From Thiobacillus denitrificans DSM 12475 (lineage in GTDB: Bacteria > Pseudomonadota > Gammaproteobacteria > Burkholderiales > Thiobacillaceae): a stretch of DNA of 64,000 nucleotides. The stretch lies in NCBI RefSeq assembly GCF_000376425.1, contig NZ_AQWL01000010.1:1-64000 (forward strand), in the 5' to 3' direction. Below, one piece after another: positions 17,298-25,678 of this stretch. Numbering within the stretch: position 1 is the first letter of the stretch; each line of letters opens with the position of its first letter. Below the pieces are notes generated by a model, which had not been told where the DNA came from, ran no database searches, and worked only from the letters and a program-made list of their open reading frames with translations. The position numbers and the translations under genes were made by a program.

Positions 17298-18091
17298 GAT
17301 GATGTCGATGTACAGATTTTTGGATTGCATTTAGATGCCTTCGCGCCGATTCTTGCCGCGATCAGTTCAGCCAGTTCGAGCGGACGCCCGTTCCCCGTGG
17401 CCGTCATGATGGCCCACGCTTCCTCCGTCGCCAGGAGGCACAGATCGAGCGCGGCGCCATGGAGGGCCGTGCGCGCCTGGGAGGGTGCCATGTCATCGGC
17501 TTCTTGACGCAAAACGTAGCTTGAAACGAGATATTCGGCGTAACGCCGGGCCGTGCCGACAAGAAGCTCTGGATAGCCCGCGAGGGTGGCGCCCGTGGTG
17601 CCGGCCGCCTCACCTAGCGGCGCAGCCAGTAGCCTCAACCGCGACGGGTCGTATGGCGAACGTTGATCCAGTCCCAGACTGGCTGCCTCCAGCTCCGAAG
17701 CCCGGTTGACCGCATCGGAAACCAGGGCCAGAACTTGCCTGTCAGTGCAGCGGACCAGCAAGCGAAAGGCCCCGGTGGTCAAGTAGTCACCCGCCAAAAC
17801 GGTCGCGCCGGTACCGAGTAGCGCGGACGCGCCGGTTGTCGCGTCAACGCGTGAATGCAATTGCTGCAGGCCGATGTGGATGAGGTCCAAAGCCGTACCG
17901 GCGTCGATGCCCGACTGCTCTGGATAGAGGCTGCAGGTCACCAGCGCCCTGATCGGAATATTTTGGCCAGATAGCAACAGGAACAAGGCATTGCGAACCG
18001 GTAACGCCTCACAGGGCAAGGCACTCGCTACGGCGGTGTGGACGCCGGCGATCACGGTCTCGGGGAAGTTCATGGGATGGTCATCATTCAT
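17294..18091 (-). CDS. Polyprenyl-synthase-like protein lacking the aspartate-rich motif
   Basis: This 265-residue all-helical protein follows the isoprenyl diphosphate synthase pattern: an RNALFLLLSG segment in the place of the usual R-L/P-RPL helix, AGTALDLIHIGLQQLH in the place of the first Asp-rich helix, and TVLAGDYLTTGAFRLL, which matches the conserved AGDYL region well. The first DDxxD motif is absent (the site reads HSRVDATTG), and the second is reduced to QEADDMAPSQ. It may bind a prenyl lipid or act as a regulatory partner rather than a catalyst. Starting at 18091 it overlaps the patatin gene by ATGA, and it sits near a UbiB kinase, which fits a role in isoprenoid lipid handling (inference). 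Confidence 0.6.
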   Translation of the reverse strand: MNDDHPMNFPETVIAGVHTAVASALPCEALPVRNALFLLLSGQNIPIRALVTCSLYPEQSGIDAGTALDLIHIGLQQLHSRVDATTGASALLGTGATVLAGDYLTTGAFRLLVRCTDRQVLALVSDAVNRASELEAASLGLDQRSPYDPSRLRLLAAPLGEAAGTTGATLAGYPELLVGTARRYAEYLVSSYVLRQEADDMAPSQARTALHGAALDLCLLATEEAWAIMTATGNGRPLELAELIAARIGAKASKCNPKICTSTSS

Positions 18092-19080
18092 GGGCTTTTC
18101 GTTATTGGCCAATGGGCCAGTTGTTCGGCTGCGCTGCAGTAGCCGATTTCGATGATTTCTTCGGCGCGGTCGAATTCCAGGAAACGGATGTGCCCCAGCG
18201 GCGGCTGGATGATCACATCCGGCTGATCGAGACCCAGACGGGATTGGGTAATGCGGGTTTCCATGATGTTGATCGAGGCGAGCAGCACTTCGAAAATGCT
18301 GGGCAGCGGCTCTTCGGTCGAGGCCCAGCGCGAAAACTGCGCCGAGACCGGATTATTTCCGGCGAGCAGCTTCTGCTTGATGTCTTTCATCGACAGGCGA
18401 TAGTCGTCGACCCAGCGCGAGAACACACCCGCTGGATTGTCGCCTTCGCTGTTCGCTTTGCCTGTGTTCAGCAGCGGCTTCAGGTTCTTCCCGGCGACGA
18501 TCTGGTGGTTGAGATCGACCGCGATCACGAACTCGGCGCCCATGGCGCGTACGGCGCTCACCGGTACCGGGTTGGTGAGTCCGCCGTCCACCAGAATCCG
18601 TCCGTTGCTGCGCACCGGCGTAAAGATGCCGGGCACCGAGATGCTGGCGCGCACTGCTTCGATCACGTCGCCTGACCGGATGACGACCTCCTCGCCGCTG
18701 ACGATGTCGGTTGCCACGGTTGCAAAGGGCTTCGGTAGCGATTCGATAGCGTCGGCATGAACATGCGCACGCACCAGTTCGCTGACCCTGGCGCCGTCGA
18801 GCAAGCCGGACTTGGGCAGTACGACGTCGAAGAAAGAAAGCGTCTTTTTCCAATCGAACGCCTGAAACGTGGCTTCCAGTTCATTCAGCTTGCCGGCGGC
18901 ATGGATCGCCCCGATCAGCGCCCCCATGCTGGTGCCGGCGATGAAGTCCACCTCGATGCCGGCGTCCTCGATCGCCCGGATCACGCCCAGGTGCGCCAAG
19001 CCGCGCGCCGAGCCGCTGCCCAGCACCAGGCCGACTCTGGGACGGCGATCGGGGTTGCTGTCGATGTGCTTTCTCGTCAT
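18088..19080 (-). CDS. Patatin-like phospholipase (RssA type)
   Basis: About 330 residues with a complete patatin fold signature near the N-terminus: oxyanion-hole motif GSGSARG, nucleophile elbow GTSMG, and catalytic Asp in DGGLTNPVP. Relatives hydrolyse acyl groups from membrane lipids. No signal peptide is visible, so it probably acts in the cytoplasm or at the inner face of the membrane. The ATG at 19080 (MTRKHID) leaves a 5-bp gap after the UbiB gene; its stop overlaps the next start. The C-terminal ~100 residues are specific to this subfamily. Confidence 0.88.
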   Translation of the reverse strand: MTRKHIDSNPDRRPRVGLVLGSGSARGLAHLGVIRAIEDAGIEVDFIAGTSMGALIGAIHAAGKLNELEATFQAFDWKKTLSFFDVVLPKSGLLDGARVSELVRAHVHADAIESLPKPFATVATDIVSGEEVVIRSGDVIEAVRASISVPGIFTPVRSNGRILVDGGLTNPVPVSAVRAMGAEFVIAVDLNHQIVAGKNLKPLLNTGKANSEGDNPAGVFSRWVDDYRLSMKDIKQKLLAGNNPVSAQFSRWASTEEPLPSIFEVLLASINIMETRITQSRLGLDQPDVIIQPPLGHIRFLEFDRAEEIIEIGYCSAAEQLAHWPITKSP

Positions 19081-19085
19081 CGCGG

Positions 19086-20849
19086 TCACTCCCGGTCCGC
19101 TCTGCTGCTCTTCCAGATCGACAACAGCAGCCACATGCCGCCGGCCGCCGCGCTGAGGAAACCGAGCAGGCCGAAGAAGGGCAGCCCCAGCAGGCTGGGG
19201 CCGCCGGGGACGGTCATGACGATGGAGGATCCGATGATGAGGGCGGCGACGACGATGCCGACCACTAGCCGGTTGGCGGCGCTGTCGAGCTGATTGCCGA
19301 CGCGCTTCAAGTGCGTGACATCGATGCGGATTTCCAGCCGGCCGCGCCGGGCGGCACGCAGTAGCTGGGAGAGGTCGTGGGGCAAGTCGGCGATAAGCGC
19401 CAGCGCCTCACCGGCCGCCTGCCAGCCGCGTTTGATGAGTGCGGCTGGCGTATACCGTGCGCGCAGCGCCTGCTCCAGCAAAGGCATTGCATCGCCGGCC
19501 ATGTCGAAGTCGGGGTCGAGTTCGCGGCCCATACCTTCGAGCGAGATGAAAGCCTTGATCAGCAGCGACAGGTCGGCCGGAAGTGCCAACTGGTGTTGGC
19601 GCACGATCGCCATCAGGTCGGACAGCATTGCGCCGAGGCGCAGCTGCTTGAGCGCCACCCCGTGGTATTGATCGACGAAGGTCTGGATTTCCAGCATCAA
19701 GCCCGCCTCGTCCACCGCGCCGTCGCCCGTCCAATCGAGCATCACGTCGGCGACACGCTGTGGCTCGTGCTGCACCAGCCCCAACAGCAGACGGATCAAC
19801 TGGTCGCGGCGCTCTTCGGTGAGTCGCCCAATCATGCCGAAATCGATGAAGGCGATGCGGTTGCCAGGCAGATAGAACACGTTGCCGGGGTGCGGGTCGG
19901 CGTGGAAGAAGCCGTCCTCCACGATCATCTTCAACACCGCGTGAGCCCCGCGCCGGGCGAGGATCTTGCGGTCGAGGCCAGCCTGATCGACGGCCTTAAG
20001 CTTGCGTCCGGAAATGCCGTCGATGAATTCCTGCACGCACACCCGCTCGCCGGTCCAATGCCAGTGGACGCGGGGGATAAGGATGACCGGAAGCGCAGGT
20101 TGCGGTTCAGGCGCCGTTTCTGCCATTGCGGCCGAGGCTTCGGCGGAAGGTACATCCATGTCGGAATAGCCGGCGAAATTTTCCGCGATGCGCTCGGCAT
20201 TGCGACATTCGCCGGCAAAATCGAGTTCGCGCCGCAGCGACTGGGTAAACTGGCGCACCACTTCCTGCGGGTGGAAACTGCGCAGTTCCGGGCTTTCCGT
20301 CTCGGTAATCGCTGCCAGCCTCGAGAGCCAGCGCAGGTCGGCTTCGATGATCGGGCGGATGCCGGGACGGCGCACCTTGACCACCACCTCGCTGCCATCT
20401 TCGAGGCGGGCGCGGTACACCTGCGCGATGGAGGCAGCCGCCAGCGGCTCGGGGTCGAAGGTAGCGAATACCTCCTCGGGCGGCGCGCCCAGGTCTTCGG
20501 TGAGCTGCTGACGGATATCGGCCCAGGGCGCGGCGGGGGCGCTGTCCTGCAGCTTGCCGAATTCGGCGATCCATTCCGGGTCGAACAGGTCGACGCGGGT
20601 GGCGAGCACCTGACCGAGCTTGACGAAGGTCGGTCCCATCTCCTCCAGCGCCCGCCGCACCCGGGCGGGAGGTTCGAGGTGAGCCAGTTCCTCCGCTTCG
20701 TTCCAGTGCAATGCCCGTCCGGCCCGTTCCAGGGCATTCGCCAGCCCCATCCGGCGCACCATGTCGCCAAAGCCGTAGCGGATCAGGATCGAGGCGATGT
20801 CGTGCAGGCGGCCGATGTCGCGCACCGCCGTTAGTGCCTGCCACAGCAT
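19086..20849 (-). CDS. UbiB/ABC1 (AarF) family atypical kinase
   Basis: This 587-residue protein has the marks of the UbiB family: the KxGQ motif FVKLGQVLATR, the Ala-rich loop LAAASIAQVYRA in place of a glycine-rich loop, the catalytic Lys in VVVKVRRPG, then DPHPGN and DFGMIG. The C-terminus has two membrane helices around VVGIVVAALIIGSSIVM and LLGFLSAAAGGMWLLL. Members act as ATPases that support ubiquinone or other isoprenoid lipid metabolism. The start overlaps the preceding stop (TGATG). It stands among lipid and export genes rather than next to other ubi genes, so it may be a specialised paralogue instead of the housekeeping UbiB. Confidence 0.88.
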   Translation of the reverse strand: MLWQALTAVRDIGRLHDIASILIRYGFGDMVRRMGLANALERAGRALHWNEAEELAHLEPPARVRRALEEMGPTFVKLGQVLATRVDLFDPEWIAEFGKLQDSAPAAPWADIRQQLTEDLGAPPEEVFATFDPEPLAAASIAQVYRARLEDGSEVVVKVRRPGIRPIIEADLRWLSRLAAITETESPELRSFHPQEVVRQFTQSLRRELDFAGECRNAERIAENFAGYSDMDVPSAEASAAMAETAPEPQPALPVILIPRVHWHWTGERVCVQEFIDGISGRKLKAVDQAGLDRKILARRGAHAVLKMIVEDGFFHADPHPGNVFYLPGNRIAFIDFGMIGRLTEERRDQLIRLLLGLVQHEPQRVADVMLDWTGDGAVDEAGLMLEIQTFVDQYHGVALKQLRLGAMLSDLMAIVRQHQLALPADLSLLIKAFISLEGMGRELDPDFDMAGDAMPLLEQALRARYTPAALIKRGWQAAGEALALIADLPHDLSQLLRAARRGRLEIRIDVTHLKRVGNQLDSAANRLVVGIVVAALIIGSSIVMTVPGGPSLLGLPFFGLLGFLSAAAGGMWLLLSIWKSSRADRE

Positions 20850-21550
20850 CAGTCTTCCTTGCCTTGAGGATGGCCGGGTTTGACGTGATCGGCCAGGCCG
20901 GTGAGCATGCCGGCAGCAATTTGACGCAACAGGACAGAAGTGGCTTGTGCCAGATGCAGGCCGGCCCCAATCTGAGTGCGTCCCGTCGCGCCGAGCTGGT
21001 GCGTCATGACGACCAGGGTTTCCTTCAACTGCGCGCCGACGGCGGAACCATGGACGCGAGCGTGCGCAGCCAGGTCGTGGAGAATTTCTCCCGCTACGTC
21101 CTGGGTGGCAGAAGCCGCGCTTTGCAGGGTTTCCAGGAACATCGCCTCCAGGCTTTCCAGGTCGCTGCGCGCGCGGGCGAGGTCATCGCTGGAAAATGTC
21201 TGCGCCCGGCCCGCCGCTTCCTCCAGCGCCAGTTTAGAAGCTTCGGAAAACTGCGCCAGCGCCGTGTCCAGCCCCGCGACGGCCTGTTTGAGACGTTTCC
21301 GCGTGATGTCGGTTTGTGCCGCTGACTGCTGCAATTCCTTTTGCGCGCCTGCCCGCGCGCCGCTCAGCACGGCACGCGTGATCTGCCGCAGGGATTCGAT
21401 ATCGAGCGAGCGCGCGCTGATCCTGCGCAAGGTGAGCTGCCGCACCATTTCCTGCACATCGTGACCCTGCTCGACGGCGCTACGCACTTCAGCTTCGAGC
21501 GTGCCGGTATCGTCACTGCCGCCAATATTGTTGCCTGTTTCGTTTTGCAT
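20849..21550 (-). CDS. Unrecognised helical protein upstream of UbiB
   Basis: About 233 residues, predicted almost fully alpha-helical and rich in Ala, Gln and Glu, with no clear membrane helix. The central part (ALAQFSEASKLALEEAAGRA and SLEAMFLETLQSAASATQ) recalls phasins or apolipoprotein-like amphipathic helices. I do not recognise a family with certainty. A strong GGAGGATCACC site precedes the ATG at 21550, and its stop overlaps the UbiB start by one base, so it is likely the first gene of the coupled series. It may coat a lipid surface or help UbiB (inference). Confidence 0.65.
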   Translation of the reverse strand: MQNETGNNIGGSDDTGTLEAEVRSAVEQGHDVQEMVRQLTLRRISARSLDIESLRQITRAVLSGARAGAQKELQQSAAQTDITRKRLKQAVAGLDTALAQFSEASKLALEEAAGRAQTFSSDDLARARSDLESLEAMFLETLQSAASATQDVAGEILHDLAAHARVHGSAVGAQLKETLVVMTHQLGATGRTQIGAGLHLAQATSVLLRQIAAGMLTGLADHVKPGHPQGKED

Positions 21551-21760
21551 GATGGTGATCCTCCTGAAGTGATGACCTGAACAACCGGGTGTCATGGCGG
21601 TGCCGCGCATAAAAAATATCGGCAGCCCTGATGGCTGCGATAGTTGTTACCTCATCGTCGCCTAGCGCGGGCCTTCCACGACCCGTCCGCCGATGCGACC
21701 AGGTCGTGCGTGCCAAGAACTACTTGTTGATGGTGTCTTTGGTCTTCCGGGCCATTTCCG
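21551..21760. other. Gap holding the displaced end of the neighbouring gene
   Basis: The right part (21720-21760) still codes, in a shifted frame on the minus strand, for the ancestral C-terminus of the DUF883-like protein, ending at a TAG at 21720-21722. The remainder is the leader of the helical-protein gene. No hairpin terminator is obvious. Confidence 0.5.
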
Positions 21761-22207
21761 TCACCGCATCCAATCCTGCATCGCATCCAGTGCCTTGCTG
21801 GCGGCCTCCCTGGTGGCGGCAACTGCTTTCTGGGCTGCATCCCTGGCGGCTTCTGCGGCGTGCTGTGCCGCATCTTTACCGGACCCCGCCGCTTTTTTGG
21901 CCGCTTCCTCGGCCTTCTGCGCCGCTTCCATGGTGGCTACAGTCGCTTGATTGGCCGCTTCCGAGATTTTTTGCAGTGCCTCCCGGATGGCTTCCGTGGT
22001 TTTGTCGACGGCGGTGGCCTCGAACTCGGCAAGTCGGCCTTGGGCCGTCTTCAGGTTTTTCCGAAGGCCGATGCGCAAGCCCGCGACCTTCTCGCTGGCT
22101 TGATCGGTAGTAGCCTGCAAGAGCGCATCGGCATCGGCGACAATCTGCTTTATGTCGGCGATCAGTTTGTCTTTGGTCGTGGAACTGGGTGTGTTGGATT
22201 CAGACAT
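21761..22207 (-). CDS. DUF883/ElaB-like protein with Ala/Lys-rich tail; C-terminus frameshifted
   Basis: The first ~70 residues (KLIADIKQIVADADALLQAT, then GLRIGLRKNLKTAQ) match the ElaB/YqjD/DUF883 family of ribosome- or membrane-associated proteins. The usual C-terminal membrane helix is missing; instead there is a low-complexity amphipathic tail of repeated AAxKAxEAA units, phasin- or histone-H1-like. The frame ends ALDAMQDWMR, but this end is abnormal: GATGC is duplicated at 21778-21787 (plus-strand GCATC twice). Removing one copy gives ALDAGLDAVTEMARKTKDTI, then NK and a stop at 21720, matching the end of the neighbouring paralogue. The start at 22207 fits MSESNTP. Confidence 0.7.
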   Translation of the reverse strand: MSESNTPSSTTKDKLIADIKQIVADADALLQATTDQASEKVAGLRIGLRKNLKTAQGRLAEFEATAVDKTTEAIREALQKISEAANQATVATMEAAQKAEEAAKKAAGSGKDAAQHAAEAARDAAQKAVAATREAASKALDAMQDWMR

Positions 22208-22358
22208 GGCATACCTCTCGATCAGTGATAAAAATAAAAAATGAAAGCGCAATGCTGTGAAAATTTATCGGACTGGCAAAGACATGCAGCCACGGAGCCG
22301 GCCTATCGATCCCCTCTTTCCGACACCGCGTTGAAGCAGGCAGCCTGCCCACCAAGGA

Positions 22359-22594
22359 TTACTTCGTCACGGCATCTTTGACGTTCCGAGCCGTTTCCTT
22401 GGTTGCCTCAAGCGCCTTGTCGGCAGCCTCCCGGGTGGCTTCCATGGCTTTCTGTGCGGCGTCCCGCGTGGCTTCGGCCGCTTTCTGCGCAGCCTCCTTG
22501 CCAGATTTGGCCGTCTTTTTGGCGGCTTCCCCGGCTTTCTGTGCGGCTTCCCTGGTGGCTACGTCTGCGCCGCACGTTTGCCCTGGACAGGGTG
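22359..22594 (-). pseudogene. Truncated paralogue of the Ala/Lys-rich protein
   Basis: On the minus strand about 65 residues ending at a TAA (22359-22361) repeat the tail of the DUF883-like gene: ATREAAQKAGEAAKKTAKSG and onwards, ending ETARNVKDAVTK. The N-terminal DUF883 half is missing; the sequence instead runs straight into the 3' end of the TetR gene. It looks like the remains of a tandem duplication whose 5' half was replaced or deleted. An internal ATG could give a 28-residue peptide, but I do not expect a functional product. Confidence 0.6.
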
Positions 22595-23209
22595 TTATTG
22601 AGATTTTTCCTCGTTGCTTCCGCCAAGGCCGTTGCGTAGCAAGTCAATGACATGCCGCGCAATGACCTCGGGGTCTTCGTGCTGGCGCTGGTAGCCCGGC
22701 AGGAAACGTCGCACCGACTGGGTTTCAAAGGGATAGATCACCAGACCAATTATCGAAACGGCAAGCAGGTGGGCGTCATGGCTCGGGGCGAGTTCACCGG
22801 CAAGATTGCGCAGTGCGGTGAACAGGTCTCGAAAGACACAGTCCACCAGGCTTTGTAGCCGCCGCTCATCGCTGTCCAGCAGCACCCACTGCATCAGGCG
22901 TCTAAAGTCTTTCTCCTTGGAGAGCGTGCGCGTGAACATGACGACGAATGTTTCGAGCCGATCCCAGGGTTTTCCTCCGCCGTCGAGAAGGGACTTCAAA
23001 GGTCCCACTTTTTCTTCGAATGCATGTCCAACCGCATCCAGATAGAGCTGCTCCTTGTCTGAAAAGTGATGGTAGAGCGCGGCAGGCGTCACGCCCACGG
23101 CAGCCGCAATATCACGCATCGAAACCCCGTCAAATCCGGTCGTTGCGAAGAGCGGAACCGACAGCCCGAGTATCTCTTCACGCGTATTCTTGAAAGTTTG
23201 CTTCGCCAT
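22595..23209 (-). CDS. TetR/AcrR-family transcriptional regulator
   Basis: A 204-residue repressor. The N-terminal helix-turn-helix is typical (LFATTGFDGVSMRDIAAAVG followed by VTPAALYHHFSDKEQLYLDA). The C-terminal ligand-binding half is longer than the minimum and has a hydrophobic stretch (LLAVSIIGLVIYPF). The gene is divergent from the DUF2934 gene, and a perfect palindrome at 23241-23252 lies between them, so it probably controls both its own promoter and the neighbour. It also heads the minus-strand run that includes the UbiB and efflux genes, so it may be their regulator. Confidence 0.88.
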   Translation of the reverse strand: MAKQTFKNTREEILGLSVPLFATTGFDGVSMRDIAAAVGVTPAALYHHFSDKEQLYLDAVGHAFEEKVGPLKSLLDGGGKPWDRLETFVVMFTRTLSKEKDFRRLMQWVLLDSDERRLQSLVDCVFRDLFTALRNLAGELAPSHDAHLLAVSIIGLVIYPFETQSVRRFLPGYQRQHEDPEVIARHVIDLLRNGLGGSNEEKSQ

Positions 23210-23240
23210 TGAATATTGCCTATATTCTAAACGTTGATTA

Positions 23241-23252
23241 ATGAACGTTCAT
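23241..23252. promoter_or_regulatory. Perfect palindrome, probable TetR operator
   Basis: The 12-bp palindrome ATGAACGTTCAT lies in the AT-rich gap between the divergent TetR gene (start 23209) and the DUF2934 gene (start 23348). Similar GAACGTTC-centred sites are common TetR-family operators. Confidence 0.6.
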
Positions 23253-23347
23253 TTAATACAAATTCTCTTGATCCTGCAACTCGAATCGCCAACCAAAGAG
23301 CGGTTTACTGCGCCGCATTTTACGAATCACTAGATAGGAGATGCACC

Positions 23348-23854
23348 ATGAACGAGCAAGACAATAAGTCGGTTTCTGTTGACGAGACGCGCGTGGAGGG
23401 CAACCATGCACATGCCCCAGAACAACGCCATTGCATGATTGCAGAAGCCGCCTATTACCGTGCCGAGCGAAGAGGATTCGACGGCGGCGATCCGGTGGCA
23501 GACTGGCTGGACGCTGAAGCTGAAACCGAAGCTCTGTTGCGAAGCTCTGGCGAGCCTGATGAAAAAAAGACTGTGAAGGAAGCGTTCGAGGAAAAGCTCG
23601 AAATGCAGCTCGACGAGTGGGATAAAAAGCTCGACAGCCTGATGAAGGTGGCGAAGGAGGCAAAGGCCGATCTACGCCATGACATCGAGGCGCAGGTGGA
23701 AGCCCTTCGGGCGAAGCGTGCAGCGGCCCAGGACAAGCTGCATGAGTTACGCCAGCGCGGCGATAGCGCCTGGGAAGATATGAAGGAGGGCGCGGAAAAG
23801 ACCTGGGACGAAATGCGCAAGGCGATCGACAATATTCTGGCCCGCCTCAAATGA
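23348..23854 (+). CDS. DUF2934 and coiled-coil protein
   Basis: About 168 residues. An N-terminal DUF2934 motif (IAEAAYYRAERRGFDGGDP then ADWLDAEAE) is followed by a long charged coiled coil of roughly 100 residues rich in Glu, Lys and Asp. DUF2934 proteins are small stress-associated proteins of unknown role; the coiled-coil extension resembles cyanobacterial stress proteins. The ATG at 23348 is chosen because AGGAG lies 7 bp upstream and an upstream in-frame ATG would overlap the TetR operator. It is probably regulated by the divergent TetR. Confidence 0.75.
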   Translation: MNEQDNKSVSVDETRVEGNHAHAPEQRHCMIAEAAYYRAERRGFDGGDPVADWLDAEAETEALLRSSGEPDEKKTVKEAFEEKLEMQLDEWDKKLDSLMKVAKEAKADLRHDIEAQVEALRAKRAAAQDKLHELRQRGDSAWEDMKEGAEKTWDEMRKAIDNILARLK

Positions 23855-24016
23855 CAGGAGCTAGGTTGTCAGGCTACTCAGCTGTCTTGCGCCAGCGATC
23901 GATTCTTGGTAGGGTAGGCTGGCGCAAACCGGAACATTGTAACCGGAACGTTGTATTGCGCAAATCCCTCGCAGACCAGGTGTTGGGCGGTTATTCTGAT
24001 TATGAATGGAGCAGAA

Positions 24017-24751
24017 ATGCGTGCATGGTTGATGTCCCTCTTGCTGGTCGTATCGATTCCTGCATTTGCGGTTTCGGATTACGCGCGAGAAAAGAAATGG
24101 GCGGATGAAATCACCCCGGGCATCGTGGTCGGCGACCCGGTCTATCTGGAACAGGCGAACGGGCATAAATTTCTGGGTATCTATACTAAAATAGCAGGCG
24201 CCAAGACCGGCTTGATCGTGGTGCATGGCATCGGCGTCCATCCGGAATGGGGGATGATCAGCACCCTGCGCCAGCAATTGGCCGATCACGGCTACACGAC
24301 GCTCTCGATCCAGATGCCCATCCTCGCGGTGGATGCCCAGCCCGAAGCCTATCCGCCGACTTATCCGGAGGCGGTCGAACGCCTGCGAATCGCGACAAAC
24401 CATCTGAAGGGCAAGGGCTACCGCAATATCGCCATCGTCTCGCACAGCATGGGTTCGCGCATGAGCCATGCGTTCATGGCGCAGAACCCCGGCGATATCA
24501 AGGCGTGGGCCGCTCTGGGTTTGGGTGGGACGGAAACCTACGCCGGGATCAAGGCGCCGGTGCTCGACCTGTACGGCGCACATGACCTGCCGGTGGTGCT
24601 ATCCACCGCGAAGCAGCGGAGCGCCTCGCTCAAGGGTAATGTGAGCGGAAAGCAGGTGGTGGTGCCGGACACGGATCACTTCTTCGCCGGCAAGGAGGAC
24701 GCGATGGTGAAGGCGGTGACGGACTTTCTGGATGGGCTGGGTCTGAAGTAA
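24017..24751 (+). CDS. Exported alpha/beta hydrolase (DUF3530-like)
   Basis: About 244 residues with a signal peptide (RAWLMSLLLVVSIPAFA). The fold of an alpha/beta hydrolase is visible: IVVHGIGVHPEWG after the third strand, nucleophile elbow SHSMGS, then DLYGAHD carrying an acid and PDTDHFF with the likely catalytic His. Likely a periplasmic esterase or lipase-like enzyme of unknown substrate. The ATG at 24017 has GGAG about 9 bp upstream and starts the signal peptide cleanly; ATGs further upstream are less likely. Confidence 0.75.
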   Translation: MRAWLMSLLLVVSIPAFAVSDYAREKKWADEITPGIVVGDPVYLEQANGHKFLGIYTKIAGAKTGLIVVHGIGVHPEWGMISTLRQQLADHGYTTLSIQMPILAVDAQPEAYPPTYPEAVERLRIATNHLKGKGYRNIAIVSHSMGSRMSHAFMAQNPGDIKAWAALGLGGTETYAGIKAPVLDLYGAHDLPVVLSTAKQRSASLKGNVSGKQVVVPDTDHFFAGKEDAMVKAVTDFLDGLGLK

Positions 24752-24840
24752 ACCACGTTCGCGTTGACCTGCTCTTGTTTTTATCGGGCGCGTCCTGACG
24801 CGCGGCAAGCCGGACGCATCTCCGGCCAGGCTATCGCCGT

Positions 24841-25665
24841 CTAGGCAAAGCGGAAGGCCGAGACACGATTCCCCATCGGGCGATCCACTAGAACCTGTAC
24901 ACCGGCACTTGCTTCGCCCACCCCGGCCGCCACCATCAGCGGCAGGAGGTGCTCCTCGCGCGGATGAGCCAGACGCGCAGCAGGCGCTTGCCCCCAAGCC
25001 TTGAGCGCCTCGTGTCGGCGGTCGGCATCGGCCTGACCAAGCGCTTCCACGAGCCAGGCATCGAACGCGTCGGCGACGGGTGCGAAGCGCGGGTCGCCGA
25101 AGCCGCGCATGTTGTGAAAGCTCATGCCGCTGCCCACCACCAATACGCCCTCCTGCCGCAACCGGGCCAGTGCGCGACCCGCCTCGATATGCAGGGCCGG
25201 ATCCAGGCTTCGATGCAAGGACACCTGCACGATCGGCACATCGGCATCGGGAAAGATGAGCTTGAAGGGAACGAACACACCGTGATCGAAGCCGCGACGA
25301 TCGTCGGCGCGGGCAGGCAAACCGGCCTCGGTCAACAGCGCGATGATCCGGTCAGCCAAGGCTGGATCGCCGGGCGCCGGATAGGCGAGGCGATAGGTGT
25401 GTTGGGGAAATCCGGAATAGTCGTAGATCAGCGGCGGATGGGCGGCGCGCGTCACGGCGAAGGCGTCTTCTTCCCAATGGGCGGAGACCACCACCACGGC
25501 GGTGGGCCGGCTCGGCAGGGTGGCGGCGAGGCCGCGCAGCCAGGCCGCCATGCGATCCCAGGTATCCGGCGGCCCCAGGGTCCATTCCATGAAAAAACAG
25601 GGCCCGCCGCCGTGCGGAATGAACAGCACGGGCTGGCGCGCAGCCGCGATCATCTCCGAATTCAT
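24841..25665 (-). CDS. ygiD: Extradiol ring-cleavage dioxygenase-like protein (DODA/YgiD type)
   Basis: This 274-residue protein belongs to the LigB superfamily, 4,5-DOPA dioxygenase type. Metal ligands are visible as the His of FIPHGGGP, the SAHWE motif, GFDHGVF and the HPREEHLLP motif near the end. YgiD-like enzymes cleave catechols or act on related phenolics using a non-haem metal. The gene is followed (in plus-strand order) by a GST and an Old Yellow Enzyme on the same strand, suggesting a small set for detoxifying aromatic or electrophilic compounds. Confidence 0.88.
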   Translation of the reverse strand: MNSEMIAAARQPVLFIPHGGGPCFFMEWTLGPPDTWDRMAAWLRGLAATLPSRPTAVVVVSAHWEEDAFAVTRAAHPPLIYDYSGFPQHTYRLAYPAPGDPALADRIIALLTEAGLPARADDRRGFDHGVFVPFKLIFPDADVPIVQVSLHRSLDPALHIEAGRALARLRQEGVLVVGSGMSFHNMRGFGDPRFAPVADAFDAWLVEALGQADADRRHEALKAWGQAPAARLAHPREEHLLPLMVAAGVGEASAGVQVLVDRPMGNRVSAFRFA

Positions 25666-25678
25666 GCGGCCATCCGGT

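Noticed and set aside
20849-21550. Calling the helical protein a phasin
   Set aside because: Only composition and helicity suggest it; no phasin motif or PHA gene is present, so it is left unassigned.
24788-24803. Hairpin GCGCGT-CCTG-ACGCGC between convergent genes
   Set aside because: Only a 6-bp stem, and no T-run follows on either strand, so I do not call it a terminator.
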